A DNA stretch of 64,000 nt from SXOA01 sp051004015. Lineage in GTDB: Bacteria; Planctomycetota; Planctomycetia; Pirellulales; Pirellulaceae. Under the pieces are notes generated by a model that was given only the letters and a program-made list of their open reading frames with translations, did not search any database and was not told the DNA's origin. The position numbers and the translations under genes were made by a program. Positions 52,641 to 60,904 of the stretch are shown one piece after another. Every line of letters begins with the position of its first letter. Position 1 is the first letter of the stretch. Location of the stretch: the NCBI GenBank assembly GCA_051004015.1, contig JBPCKT010000063.1:127058-191057 (forward strand), read 5' to 3'.

Positions 52641-52722
52641 TCTCTGTAAGCTTGTCCAGATTTTGGAGTTGGTTTAGAATCACCACCAACCCGATACCAG
52701 ACTCTTTCTTTCAGGATGATCA

Positions 52723-53634
52723 GTGAGAAAGTCTCCTTCTCCAGTTCGCCTCCAGACGCTGCTTCTGGACAAAGGACAAATTGATCTCGAAGTGCAGTCG
52801 CTCGTGGAGCGAAACAATGGTGTTGCACGCCCTCGCCGCGGGCGCAAGATCGCATTTGGATGGTATGGCGGCAAATTCAGCCATCTAGATTGGCTATTGC
52901 CGTTGCTTCCCGATTGCCATCACTATTGCGAGCCATTTGGTGGTTCCGGTGCCGTACTCATTAATCGGAAGCCGTCAGCAGTCGAGACGTATAACGATAT
53001 TGACGGAGAAGTCGTAAATTTCTTTCGGATACTTCGCGATCAAAAGGAGAGGTTGACGGAGGTGATTGGGCTAACGCCGTTCTCGCGAGAGGAGTTTTTT
53101 TTGGCTTGCGAATCACCAAGAGAGCCAATTTCTGGTGTTGAGCGGGCGAGGCGGTTTTTTATTCGAGCGCGGCAGGTTAGAACTGGACTCGCGCAAACGG
53201 CGTCATTGGGGAGGTGGGCGAATTGTAAGGACACCAGCCGCCGCGGGATGAGCGGCGTGGTTTCGCGGTGGCTTGGAAGCGTCGAGCAACTCCCCGAGAT
53301 CGCCGAACGCCTCTTGCGAGTTCAAATCGAGAATCGGCCAGCACTAGAGTTCGTCGATCTTTACGACGGCAAGGAAACGCTTTTCTATTGCGACCCCCCT
53401 TACGCCCATCAATCGCGGGGAGACTCCAAGGCTTATGGCTTTGAGATGAGTGACTCGGATCACACGCAATTCGCCAAGCGGATGTTCAAAGTCAAAGGGA
53501 AAGTCGCGGTATCTGGCTACCGATGCAAGCTTTACGATCAACTCTTTGGTGAATGGAAGCGCATCGACGCTCCTGAAAAGTTTTGTCATTCTGTAAAACA
53601 AGCCCGGCAAGAGTGCCTCTGGATTAACTTCTGA
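52723..53634 (+). CDS. D12-class DNA adenine methylase
   Basis: 303 residues from a GTG preceded by AGGA. Motif X is FGWYGGKFSHLDWLLP, motif I is YCEPFGGSGAVLIN near residue 70 and motif IV is FYCDPPYAHQSRG near 224. These are Dam/M.DpnII-like N6-adenine methylases. The first 45 residues are an extension without known homology. It is followed on the same strand by a SacI-family-like endonuclease, so the two probably form a type II restriction-modification pair. The cassette occupies the place where the middle of the type ISP gene should be. Recognition sequence is unknown. Confidence 0.9.
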   Translation: MRKSPSPVRLQTLLLDKGQIDLEVQSLVERNNGVARPRRGRKIAFGWYGGKFSHLDWLLPLLPDCHHYCEPFGGSGAVLINRKPSAVETYNDIDGEVVNFFRILRDQKERLTEVIGLTPFSREEFFLACESPREPISGVERARRFFIRARQVRTGLAQTASLGRWANCKDTSRRGMSGVVSRWLGSVEQLPEIAERLLRVQIENRPALEFVDLYDGKETLFYCDPPYAHQSRGDSKAYGFEMSDSDHTQFAKRMFKVKGKVAVSGYRCKLYDQLFGEWKRIDAPEKFCHSVKQARQECLWINF

Positions 53635-53732
53635 GTTCCATTGATGCGTGGCCTTGCCGCGTTTGACTGTTTGCCGAATTCAAGGATCGCCTTTCAAAAG
53701 CAGCGGCAAGAGACGCTGTGGATGAATCAGAC

Positions 53733-54860
53733 ATGGCCAAAAAGACGAGTAGCCGCAAACAGGGAATCTCCATTGACAAAAAGGCGGCTACGGAAACGCT
53801 GGATGAGGTATTTCGCGAAATCGAGGCACGCTTTCGCCACGATGGTCAAACATTGCTCGCAGAAAACGACGAACTAAACGAATCGCTAAATATTCTCTTT
53901 ACTTCCGACACGCAAGCCTATCGCGAAGCCCTTGTCGGTGTTTGCCTGGCGCGATTGGCGGACTTGCGGATCAATCTCCGTTTGCCGTACGTGAAACAAG
54001 CTGAAAACGCATTCAGTGGACGCAGCTTGGACGAGGCAGTGGTTAATCCGTTCTTCAAGCGACATCGCATTCCGTCGTCGACGGGACCATATCTCAGTGC
54101 CATTCGCCGCAATGCAAAATTCTTGCCGGAGCAAGAGGAGCGGGGCCTTCGGCATATAGACGCCTTTCGCGGCCTTTTGGCCTGTTTGGAACATTTAGAG
54201 CAGCTTACAGCCTCTGAAGCCATCAAACAGTTTCTGGGCATTGTGCTCAATCGGTTTCTGGTTCTTCGCCAGAAATCCGACGTCGTTCTCGTCCGCGTTC
54301 AGCGTTTTAGCGTGACTCAGCTCTATACGTTGATTGAAAGTCTTTTGCAATCCGCGAGCGGCGGACGCTGGCCGGTATTGCTCGCAGGCGCGATGTTCCG
54401 CGCAGTGAGTGGCCGATTTGATTTAGGATGGGAGGTTCAATGCCAAGGCATAAACGTCGCCGACGCACCCTCGGGTGCTGCAGGTGACATAACAGTTAAG
54501 GCTGGCGAAAAGATTGTTCTTGCCGCCGAAGTTACAGAACGTCGCGTCGACAGAACCCGTGTCATTACGACGTTCAATGCGAAGATTGCCGACGCGGAAA
54601 TCTACGACTACATCTTCTTTGCCGCCCCCGACGACACTTCAGGGGCAAAGGCGCAGGCGGAGCAGTATTTCGCCCAGGGACGAGACATCAACTTTGTTGA
54701 CCTCGCGGAGTGGCTGCATCAAATGCTAGTCACGATTGGAGTTGACGGTCGACAGAAGTTTGTAACGGAAGTGCTCGCCGCACTTGAAGCTCCCTCGACT
54801 CCAGGCGCTCTAAAAGTTACTTGGAACAGCGTTGTCACTGGCGTCGTGAGCGGCCACTAG
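53733..54860 (+). CDS. restriction endonuclease, SacI-family-like
   Basis: 375 residues. I recognise the general pattern of SacI-family restriction enzymes: SLDEAVVNPFFKRHRIPSST, GPYLSAIRRNAKFLPEQ, and a PD-(D/E)xK-like site with GDITVKAGEKIVLAAEVTER (Asp252, Glu266). The assignment is by motif, without a search. The ATG at 53733 is used; a GTG at 53718 in the same frame is possible. It starts 98 bp after the methylase stop on the same strand. Host DNA would be protected by the methylase. It ends inside the boundary of the broken ISP gene. Confidence 0.65.
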   Translation: MAKKTSSRKQGISIDKKAATETLDEVFREIEARFRHDGQTLLAENDELNESLNILFTSDTQAYREALVGVCLARLADLRINLRLPYVKQAENAFSGRSLDEAVVNPFFKRHRIPSSTGPYLSAIRRNAKFLPEQEERGLRHIDAFRGLLACLEHLEQLTASEAIKQFLGIVLNRFLVLRQKSDVVLVRVQRFSVTQLYTLIESLLQSASGGRWPVLLAGAMFRAVSGRFDLGWEVQCQGINVADAPSGAAGDITVKAGEKIVLAAEVTERRVDRTRVITTFNAKIADAEIYDYIFFAAPDDTSGAKAQAEQYFAQGRDINFVDLAEWLHQMLVTIGVDGRQKFVTEVLAALEAPSTPGALKVTWNSVVTGVVSGH

Positions 54861-54879
54861 AACGCTTTTCTTTACTCCG

Positions 54880-55654
54880 AGGAATGTTTGGGACCGTGAG
54901 GTATTTGGGGCTTTTTCCCAATCGAACTTGTCCCGTGCGGCGGCGGCCGCCCGGTGCCAGAGGACCCAGGCGGAGAAGAGGCCGTAGAAGAGAGTTTGGA
55001 CCAGTGTGGACTGGAAGAACCGCTCCCCCTTTTCGTCGGTGACTTGCAGACCGAGGGCGTCTTCCATCGCCTTGCGAACCGTGGCCATCACCTCGTGCGC
55101 GGCGGAATGTTCGACCCGGCTGCGGGCATCGCGGGCGTAACTCGCCAGGAACCAGGCGACATCCTTGGGATCAGTCAGCGGCGCGGGGCGGAGCAGGCAG
55201 CGGCGGAAGAAGTCGAGCAGGCGCTCGCCGTGCGCTTCCGCGGCCTTTTCCGGATGCTGCGCGAGGGACCAGAACTCCTTTTCCGTTTCGGCAAGGCGGT
55301 AGTATTCGTGGCGGACGGGTTTCCCTTGATCGTCCCGGCCCATCAGCAGGAATTCGCGGTAGTTGGTGACGAGGACCTGGTTGTAGCTTTCCCAGTAGTC
55401 CGTGACTTGCTGCGTGTCCGCGATCTTGAGGACGTCCGCTTTCGGCGGCTTGCACTCGATGGCTCCCCGCGCGGGCTTCTGGCCAGCCGGCGGCGCGTCC
55501 GAGCCTTTGGCGATCTGGTCCTTCGTAAACAGGCCGCCATCGGGCATGCGAGCGCTTCGAGCGGCGAATAGAGGCTGGTTTCCGGCGTCGTCGCCCCCGT
55601 GCCGCGGCGGTTGCGACAATCGGCGAGATAGAGGGCCAGCGGATGGGTGGACAT
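54880..55654 (-). pseudogene. N-terminal remnant of a type ISP restriction-modification enzyme, frameshifted
   Basis: From ATG 55654 the frame reads STHPLALYLADCRNRRGTG, TPETSLYSPLEAL, then becomes nonsense near 55550. The family continues in another frame from 55565: ARMPDGGLFTKDQIAKGSD, GAIECKPPKADVLKIADTQQV, YNQVLVTNYREFLLMGR and RFFQSTLVQTLFYGLFSAWVLWH. The join lacks about 20-25 residues of the family. After DKFDWEKAP, homology ends at about 54890, where the cassette begins. The order and strand fit the C-terminal part at 52097-52640, with roughly 600-700 residues missing between them. Confidence 0.8.
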
Positions 55655-55698
55655 GCGTCCTGAACGTAACGGCTGGGAGCGGGAGGGGCAAGAGTGAA

Positions 55699-55720
55699 GA
55701 GCCGCCTGAAGGCGGGACTA
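55699..55720. repeat. GCCGCCTGAAGGCGGGAC repeat upstream of the ISP remnant
   Basis: One unit of the family seen at 52049-52122 and 52414-52513. It lies 45 bp upstream of the N-terminal remnant. Confidence 0.8.
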
Positions 55721-55809
55721 CAGCCGGACGGTCACCAAGTTCCCGACCCGCCCTCCACGGGCGTGGTACAATTAACCCGAGAAGGGAAAAGTAAAAAGGG
55801 GAGAAAATC

Positions 55810-56049
55810 ATGACTTTCCTTGGGCATGTGAAAAACGGCGTGGTGCTTCTGGACGACGGGGCAACTCTGCCTGAAGGGGCCGAGGTGCGCGTGGAGCTGG
55901 CGCCCGCGCGCTCCCCCACACCCGCACCCAAGGAAGCTCCGACCTTGTATGACTGCCTCGAATCATTTGTCGGAAAGGCGGAAGGGCTGCCGGCGGACAT
56001 GTCCGTCAATCTGGATCATTACCTCTATGGGACGCCCAAGCGCGCATGA
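55810..56049 (+). CDS. antitoxin of a VapBC-type pair
   Basis: 79 residues; AAGGGGAGAAAATC precedes the ATG. The start TFLGHVKNGVVLLDDGATLPEG and the end LPADMSVNLDHYLYGTPKRA match the small antitoxins whose genes overlap a PIN-domain VapC toxin. The stop overlaps the ATG of a toxin frame (ATGA at 56046-56049), but that toxin survives only as a stub. Confidence 0.8.
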   Translation: MTFLGHVKNGVVLLDDGATLPEGAEVRVELAPARSPTPAPKEAPTLYDCLESFVGKAEGLPADMSVNLDHYLYGTPKRA

Positions 56050-56096
56050 AACCAGTCTTTGCAGTAGGGCCGTGCCGGAAAGGCAGCAAATCTTGA
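56046..56096 (+). pseudogene. VapC toxin stub
   Basis: The frame starts in the normal 4-bp overlap with the antitoxin and reads MKPVFA, as PIN-domain toxins of this group begin, then diverges (VGPCRKGSKS) and stops after 16 residues. The rest of the toxin is absent. A clean deletion is likely. Confidence 0.6.
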
Positions 56097-56140
56097 CGCC
56101 TCGGATGGTACAATGCTCCCCAGAGCCTTGGAGGATTGCC

Positions 56141-56458
56141 ATGAACTTGCCAGACTTTCTCACGTTAGACGCCGATGGCCACATTCATGTGACTGGTCAC
56201 CGGATCGGGTTGCAAGATCTGGTCTACTACTACAACGAGGGGTATTCCGCGGAGGCGATGCTGGAAGTTTTTCCCACCTTGTCGCTCGCCACCATTCACA
56301 AGGTGATCGGATTTTACTTGGATGACCAGGTGAATGTGGATGCCTACGTGGTGACGTGTGACGTGGAGATGGACCGGCAGCGCTCCGCCGCGCCGCGGGG
56401 ACCGGACATGGCGGAACTTCGCCGCCGTCTCGCGGCCAAACAGGCGGCAAAGGCCTGA
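56141..56458 (+). CDS. DUF433 protein (antitoxin)
   Basis: 105 residues with GGAGGATT directly upstream of the ATG. DUF433 motifs are HIHVTGHRIGLQDLVYYYNEG and AEAMLEVFPTLSLATIHKVIGFYL. The family is a HTH-type antitoxin to PIN-like (DUF5615) toxins. A short C-terminal extension (DMAELRRRLAAKQAAK) follows. Its toxin gene, immediately after, is truncated. Confidence 0.88.
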   Translation: MNLPDFLTLDADGHIHVTGHRIGLQDLVYYYNEGYSAEAMLEVFPTLSLATIHKVIGFYLDDQVNVDAYVVTCDVEMDRQRSAAPRGPDMAELRRRLAAKQAAKA

Positions 56459-56460
56459 CC

Positions 56461-56574
56461 ATGCCGCTGCGCTTCGTGCTGGATGAAAATCAGCGCGGCC
56501 CGCTCTGGCGCGCCGTGATCCGGCATAATCAGGCCGGTAGTTATCCCCTGGACGTGGTGCGTGTCGGGGATTGA
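56461..56574 (+). pseudogene. truncated DUF5615-type toxin
   Basis: Starts 2 bp after DUF433 and encodes MPLRFVLDENQRGPLWRAV, then HNQAGSYPLDVVRVGD and a stop. These are the first 37 residues of PIN-like toxins that are normally about 110 residues long. The end of the frame abuts the antisense gene at 56589. The catalytic C-terminal part is missing. Confidence 0.75.
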
Positions 56575-56588
56575 GCCGAGTTTTCTGC

Positions 56589-57455
56589 TCACCCCGCCGA
56601 TTTGGCAATCGCTTCCTTCGCTACGGCCAGGCAGGCTTTCATCTCGTCGATGGGGTTGTCGGGGTTGGCTTCGTATTCGAGGGCCAGGGAGCCGTCGGCG
56701 GGGAATTTGATTTCGCGGAGGGCTTTGAAGAGGCCGACGACGTCGAGCTTCCCTTTGCCGATGACGACGTTCTTGCTGGCTTTGCCGAGCTCGACGTCGT
56801 CCTTGATGTGGGCCCCGAAGACTCGCGGGCCGAGGGTGCGGACCGCCTTCACCGGGTCTTCGCCGCTGCGGAGGAAGTGGCCGCAATCGACGCAAGCCCC
56901 GACCCATTTGTGCCGGCCCTTCACCGCCTGCACCACGCTGTCGATGCTGTCGTAGAGCTGCCCCGGGCCGTGGTTGTGGATGGCGATCTTGATGTCGTAC
57001 TCGGCGACCAGCTTGTCCAGGCTGTCGAAGGCGTCTTTCTCCGGATTGGCCGTGATGACCTTCACCCCCGCCTTCTTGGCGAACTCAAACAGCTTCTTGT
57101 TCGCCTCGTGGTCCTTGGTAAAGCCGTGGACCCCGTGGCCGGCCAGCTTGATGCCGGCGTCCTCGAGGAGCTTGAGGGTTTCCTTGATCTGGTCGTCGCT
57201 GGCGTTCGTCGCCAGATGTTTGCCGTAGAACTCGGCGTAGTGCAGCCCCATCCCCTGGATGTGGCGGATGGCTTCGACAGTGTTGAAGTTCCGCAGCGAG
57301 TAGCTCTGCACGCCGAGCGGAAAGCCTCCCCAGGGATCATCCGCCGCGTTCAGCCCCGCGGCGGAGAGGACGCGGGGAGCATCAAAAAAAGTCGCCCCCG
57401 CGGCAGCGGCAGTGGAGAGAGCGAGGAAGCGGCGGCGGGAGAGGGAGAGGGTCAT
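56589..57455 (-). CDS. secreted sugar phosphate isomerase/epimerase-like TIM-barrel protein
   Basis: 288 residues with a Tat-type signal (LSRRRFLALSTAAAAGATFF). TIM-barrel epimerase features are FPLGVQSYSLRNFNTVEAIRHI, HNHGPGQLYDSIDSV, VGACVDCGHFLRSGEDPVKA, HIKDDVELG and SLALEYEANPDNP. The family resembles xylose isomerase-like proteins that bind a divalent metal; substrate unknown. Exported versions are common in planctomycetes. Confidence 0.88.
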   Translation of the reverse strand: MTLSLSRRRFLALSTAAAAGATFFDAPRVLSAAGLNAADDPWGGFPLGVQSYSLRNFNTVEAIRHIQGMGLHYAEFYGKHLATNASDDQIKETLKLLEDAGIKLAGHGVHGFTKDHEANKKLFEFAKKAGVKVITANPEKDAFDSLDKLVAEYDIKIAIHNHGPGQLYDSIDSVVQAVKGRHKWVGACVDCGHFLRSGEDPVKAVRTLGPRVFGAHIKDDVELGKASKNVVIGKGKLDVVGLFKALREIKFPADGSLALEYEANPDNPIDEMKACLAVAKEAIAKSAG

Positions 57456-57528
57456 GGGGGAAGCTCCGGGAGGGGGAATAGTGAGGTTATTCTACGCTGC
57501 GGGTTGGGCGGGGGGAGTGGGGATGGCC

Positions 57529-57897
57529 CTACAGGGGAAGGACCCGCACTCGGGTCTTGGCCGCCTCAATGACTACGATAGCACCGCTCAATAGCTCGGG
57601 TTCGTACTGCTTCAATGCCGCTAGAACGAGATCGCCGACATGCTCGGGCAAAACTCGCTGGGTTCGAATTTGCATGACACTTGGTCCGGCGGCGCGTGTC
57701 AGGGCGAGAGTGGTGCCGAAGTCCAAATCGTGGGTAAACACCAGGTGTTTGTTAGTGATGGCCCAGGCCATGATGGTTGCATCTGCCGCATCAATGGGCC
57801 CGACACTTGACCAATGGATTGCGGTCCATCCGGAGCCATTGAGCAGAGTGACCCACTCCTGCGACAGGTTCATGTCCACCACGATGGCGAGGCTCAT
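57529..57897 (-). CDS. DUF5615-type PIN-like toxin
   Basis: 122 residues. VVDMNLSQEWVTLLN carries an early Asp (Asp8), then DAADATIMAWAITNKHLVFTHDLDFG has the acidic residues D-x(n)-TxDxD of PIN-like nucleases. The 4-bp overlap with the DUF433 gene marks a toxin-antitoxin pair. Complete, unlike the copy at 56.5 kb. Confidence 0.88.
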   Translation of the reverse strand: MSLAIVVDMNLSQEWVTLLNGSGWTAIHWSSVGPIDAADATIMAWAITNKHLVFTHDLDFGTTLALTRAAGPSVMQIRTQRVLPEHVGDLVLAALKQYEPELLSGAIVVIEAAKTRVRVLPL

Positions 57898-58121
57898 GAG
57901 AGAACGAGATCCTCTTCGCGCTCCTCAAGCCGCCAGGCGGCATAAGCCAGGGCATCGTCCAGGTCTTGCGGCTCCAGGTGAGGGTAGGCCTCAAGGATCC
58001 GCTCGCGCGAGCTTCCCGTCGCGATCAAGCCAACCACCGTTCCCACGGTGATCCGTGTTCCGCGGATGCACGGCTTGCCCCCCATGACTCTGGGATCGTG
58101 GGTGATTCGCTCAAATTTCAT
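57894..58121 (-). CDS. DUF433 antitoxin
   Basis: 75 residues: ITHDPRVMGGKPCIRGTRITVGTVV, GSSRERILEAYPHLEPQDLDDALAYAAW. The family is the antitoxin partner of the overlapping PIN-like toxin; ATGA is shared. This pair appears intact. Confidence 0.9.
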   Translation of the reverse strand: MKFERITHDPRVMGGKPCIRGTRITVGTVVGLIATGSSRERILEAYPHLEPQDLDDALAYAAWRLEEREEDLVLS

Positions 58122-58213
58122 TGTCTGCTCCTACAAGACACATCGGCACTTTGAGTTTGTATTACAAGTATCATCTGCCTCGCATTAGAAGTCCATTCCG
58201 GCGTGGAGCGCAT

Positions 58214-58236
58214 GTCCGCTCACGGAGTGAGCGGAC
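58214..58236. terminator. GTCCGCTCAC hairpin downstream of the DUF1080 gene
   Basis: Perfect 10-bp stem GTCCGCTCAC / GTGAGCGGAC with a 3-nt GGA loop, lying 2 bp after the DUF1080 stop on the minus strand. The loop and stem resemble planctomycete repeat hairpins. There is no U run, so termination is possible but unproven. Confidence 0.45.
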
Positions 58237-58238
58237 TA

Positions 58239-59075
58239 TCATGCCAGCGGTCGAACCTTGATGTTCTTCCAGCGGCACTTTGCGCCCGCGGGCCAGTTCT
58301 GGCCGCCGTGGACCTGGACGGCGATGCTTCCCTCGGTGCCGAGGGCTTTTAGCACCGCTTCCTTGTCGTAGCGCGCGGCTGTGGAGGTCGCGCCGTCCCA
58401 GACGCAAATTTGCTGGTCGTTGATCCAGGTAGTGACCTTGGGAAATTTTCCTTGCACTAGAACGCGGGCCGTGTTCCAGTCGTCGAGTTTCCAGGCTTTG
58501 ACCCACTCCTCCGGCTTGCACGCGGAGACCAGGCCGACTTCCTCGGCTGTCTTGTGCTTGTCCGTGGTGTAGCCGACGTGCTTTTTGTCGGCGTCGTACT
58601 TGCCGTTGACGTCGAAGGTGCGGGACGCGAAGCCGCCGGTCCCTTCGCCGTAAATCTGGCCGACGTTGCCGGCGTCGTGGTAGTCGACCATCATCTGCAG
58701 GCATTGCCCCTTGTCGTTGCTCCGCAGGAACAGGCCGGAGCAGACCCCCCAGGTCGGCTTCATGTCGATGAGCAACTCGAAGTCGCCGAATTTCCGGTCG
58801 GTGAGCAGGATGCCGCCGTTGCCGCTGCCGGGCGGGTCCTGCTCGCCGGCAATCGCCCCCTCTTCCACCTGCCAGATGCCGCCGGTGCCGTGGCCGATCT
58901 TCTCGGGGTTCTTGTGCCATCCCTTGAGCGTCTTGCCGTCGAACAGCGTGATCCAGTCCTCCTTGGCCGGAGCGGCGTAGGCGAGGCGCGAGAGGAGCGA
59001 GGTGCTGGCCGCGAGCGACGTGGACGCGGCCGCGGAAGTGGCAAGGAAGCGGCGGCGGGAGAGGGGAGTGGACAT
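58239..59075 (-). CDS. DUF1080 (3-keto-disaccharide hydrolase family) protein with Tat-type signal
   Basis: 278 residues. LSRRRFLATSAAASTSLAAS is a twin-arginine signal. The domain starts WITLFDGKTLKGWHKNPEKI and includes WQVEEGAIAGEQDPPGSGNGG, DFELLIDMKP and SGLFLRS, a concanavalin-like beta-sandwich. Family members act on 3-keto-glycosides or bind glycans; activity of this one is unknown. Confidence 0.93.
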   Translation of the reverse strand: MSTPLSRRRFLATSAAASTSLAASTSLLSRLAYAAPAKEDWITLFDGKTLKGWHKNPEKIGHGTGGIWQVEEGAIAGEQDPPGSGNGGILLTDRKFGDFELLIDMKPTWGVCSGLFLRSNDKGQCLQMMVDYHDAGNVGQIYGEGTGGFASRTFDVNGKYDADKKHVGYTTDKHKTAEEVGLVSACKPEEWVKAWKLDDWNTARVLVQGKFPKVTTWINDQQICVWDGATSTAARYDKEAVLKALGTEGSIAVQVHGGQNWPAGAKCRWKNIKVRPLA

Positions 59076-59264
59076 GGAAGGAACTCCGCGATGCGAGTTG
59101 AATGGGATGTAAGGGAAGTTCCTGCCATCTTAAGCCGCGGCGTGCGGCAATCAATCCGCCGTAGTCATTCTGCACACGCTGGCGGGACAACCCGCTATTT
59201 ACGCCGCGCCCCGGCCGGGCGTAAATTGCAGGGTGAAGGATTCGTTAGGAAAGGCGGTAGGAAC

Positions 59265-60404
59265 ATGTTGACGACCGATGACCACGAGTTTTATCCCACG
59301 CTTACTCCCGGCGGCCAGCCCTCCCCCGCGGAGCCCAACGAGCTGACACCGCGTTACCAGTCGTTCATCACCGAGCAGCGGATGAGCTGGACCAGCCACC
59401 AGCGGCTGATCAGGCCGTTGGGATCGGGAGGGCAAGGGGTCGTTTATCTGACGGAGCTGCGGGGCACGGAGGAGTTCACGCTGCCGGCCGCTCTGAAGAT
59501 TTTCTCGCCGGAGCGGTTCGATTCTTCGGCCAGTTACGACACGGCGATGCAGCGGCTGGCCCGCGTGGCGGCCCGCATCGCCCAGATCCAACACGACAAC
59601 CTGCTGTACGTCTACAACTTTGTGGACCGCGAGCGGATCCGCATGATGATCATGGAATGGATCGACGGGTACGACCTGGCCCGGCTGCTGAAGCCGGAAA
59701 TGCTCGAGCGATTCCGTACCAGGGCGACTCCCCGCCGCTGGGAATACCTCAACCGCGTCGTGACCACGCAAGGCCCCGTGCAGCAGCGGCTGAAGCCGGG
59801 GATGGCGGTGGCGATTGTGCGGGACTGCCTGTCGGGGCTGGCGGCATTGCATCGGCACGGGATCATTCACGGCGACATCAAGCCCTCCAACATCATGCTC
59901 AAGCGGACGGGCATCACGAAAATCGTGGACGTCGGCTCGGCGTTCGAGATCGCCCACCCGCCGGCGACCCTGTCCTGCACGCTGGCCTATGCCGCCCCCG
60001 AAGTGCTGGAGCGGAAGGAATGTTCGTCGCGGAGCGATCTCTGTTCCCTGGGCTACGTGCTCATCGAGCTGCTTTCCGGCCGGCCGCCGTTCCACGGCGT
60101 CAAGGACGCCAAGGATCTGCTGGACGCCAAGCGGCTGTTGCCTCACCGGCTGCACGAGGTTTTGCCGCAGGAAGTGCTGGGGTGCGAGCTGCTGATGAGC
60201 TTTTGCCGCGGCATGATCGCATTCGACCCCGTCCGCCGCTTCCCCAGCGCCGAAGCCGCCGACCTGCTCAAGGAAGGAGCAGCCGCATTCCACCGGCAGC
60301 TCGTCTTCGGCGATTTGTCGGCCGAGTACGGCGACGAGATTCGGAAGTGGCTGGAGGATTTGAAGGAGATGGACGCGCAGGATGAAGAGAACAAGGCGGC
60401 GTGA
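59265..60404 (+). CDS. serine/threonine protein kinase
   Basis: 379 residues from the ATG at 59265 (TAGGAAC upstream). The glycine loop is RPLGSGGQGVVYL near 51-61, the ATP lysine is in AALKIF (Lys78), and the catalytic loop is HGDIKPSNIML (202-212), with HRD changed to HGD, a common bacterial variant. The DFG motif is DVG (about 222). An APE motif (YAAPEVLE) is present. No membrane helix is seen, so it is cytosolic. It is followed by a small membrane protein that may be cotranscribed. Confidence 0.93.
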   Translation: MLTTDDHEFYPTLTPGGQPSPAEPNELTPRYQSFITEQRMSWTSHQRLIRPLGSGGQGVVYLTELRGTEEFTLPAALKIFSPERFDSSASYDTAMQRLARVAARIAQIQHDNLLYVYNFVDRERIRMMIMEWIDGYDLARLLKPEMLERFRTRATPRRWEYLNRVVTTQGPVQQRLKPGMAVAIVRDCLSGLAALHRHGIIHGDIKPSNIMLKRTGITKIVDVGSAFEIAHPPATLSCTLAYAAPEVLERKECSSRSDLCSLGYVLIELLSGRPPFHGVKDAKDLLDAKRLLPHRLHEVLPQEVLGCELLMSFCRGMIAFDPVRRFPSAEAADLLKEGAAAFHRQLVFGDLSAEYGDEIRKWLEDLKEMDAQDEENKAA

Positions 60405-60457
60405 CGACCGAGCCGCCTCAACGATTTGGGAGTAGCCCACGAAGGTGGCAGACCGCT

Positions 60458-60886
60458 ATGAAACCAATGGACTTCGCCAAGGCCGCCGGGGTCGCGATCG
60501 TGGTGCTGGTGCTCAATGTCCTCATCGCTGTCTTGGTGATCGTCGCCTACAGCATCGTCATCGAGCCGGGCCATCCGAAGGAGTACTATGATGCGGCCGC
60601 CTTGCGGATCGCGCCGTGGTGCTCGCACATCTTCGGAACGGCGCTATTTTTCGCCGCGGGCTATTTCTTCGCCAGGCGTCGTCCCGAACGAAACGGCCTC
60701 CTGTTCGCTGTGGCCTTCACGGTGCTGTATGCGATCATCGACTCAGCAACCGTCGGCTTCGTGGGCGCCTTGTCGGTTGAGCACGGCCTGTCCATGCTGG
60801 CCAAGCTCCTGGCGGCCCTAGCCGGCGCCTTCCTCGCAACTCGAAAACGAGCAGTCCCCGCAGTACCGCAAGAAGGTGTAACATAA
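60458..60886 (+). CDS. small membrane protein, unknown function
   Basis: 142 residues with hydrophobic segments at AAGVAIVVLVLNVLIAVLVIV, IFGTALFFAAGYFF, AVAFTVLYAIIDSATVGFVGA and SMLAKLLAALAGAFLA. A GTG start at 60401 overlapping the kinase stop is a possible alternative. No family is recognised. It sits between the kinase and a receiver-like gene. Confidence 0.65.
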   Translation: MKPMDFAKAAGVAIVVLVLNVLIAVLVIVAYSIVIEPGHPKEYYDAAALRIAPWCSHIFGTALFFAAGYFFARRRPERNGLLFAVAFTVLYAIIDSATVGFVGALSVEHGLSMLAKLLAALAGAFLATRKRAVPAVPQEGVT

Positions 60887-60904
60887 ATAGCGGAGAGGAT
60901 TGTG

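Noticed and set aside
52097..55654. ISP fragments as two genuine separate genes
   Set aside because: Neither has a normal start or end, one has a frameshift, and together they match the two ends of one protein.
59265..60404. Calling the kinase a pseudokinase because HRD and DFG are altered
   Set aside because: The ATP lysine, catalytic aspartate and metal-binding aspartate are kept; HGD is common in bacterial kinases.
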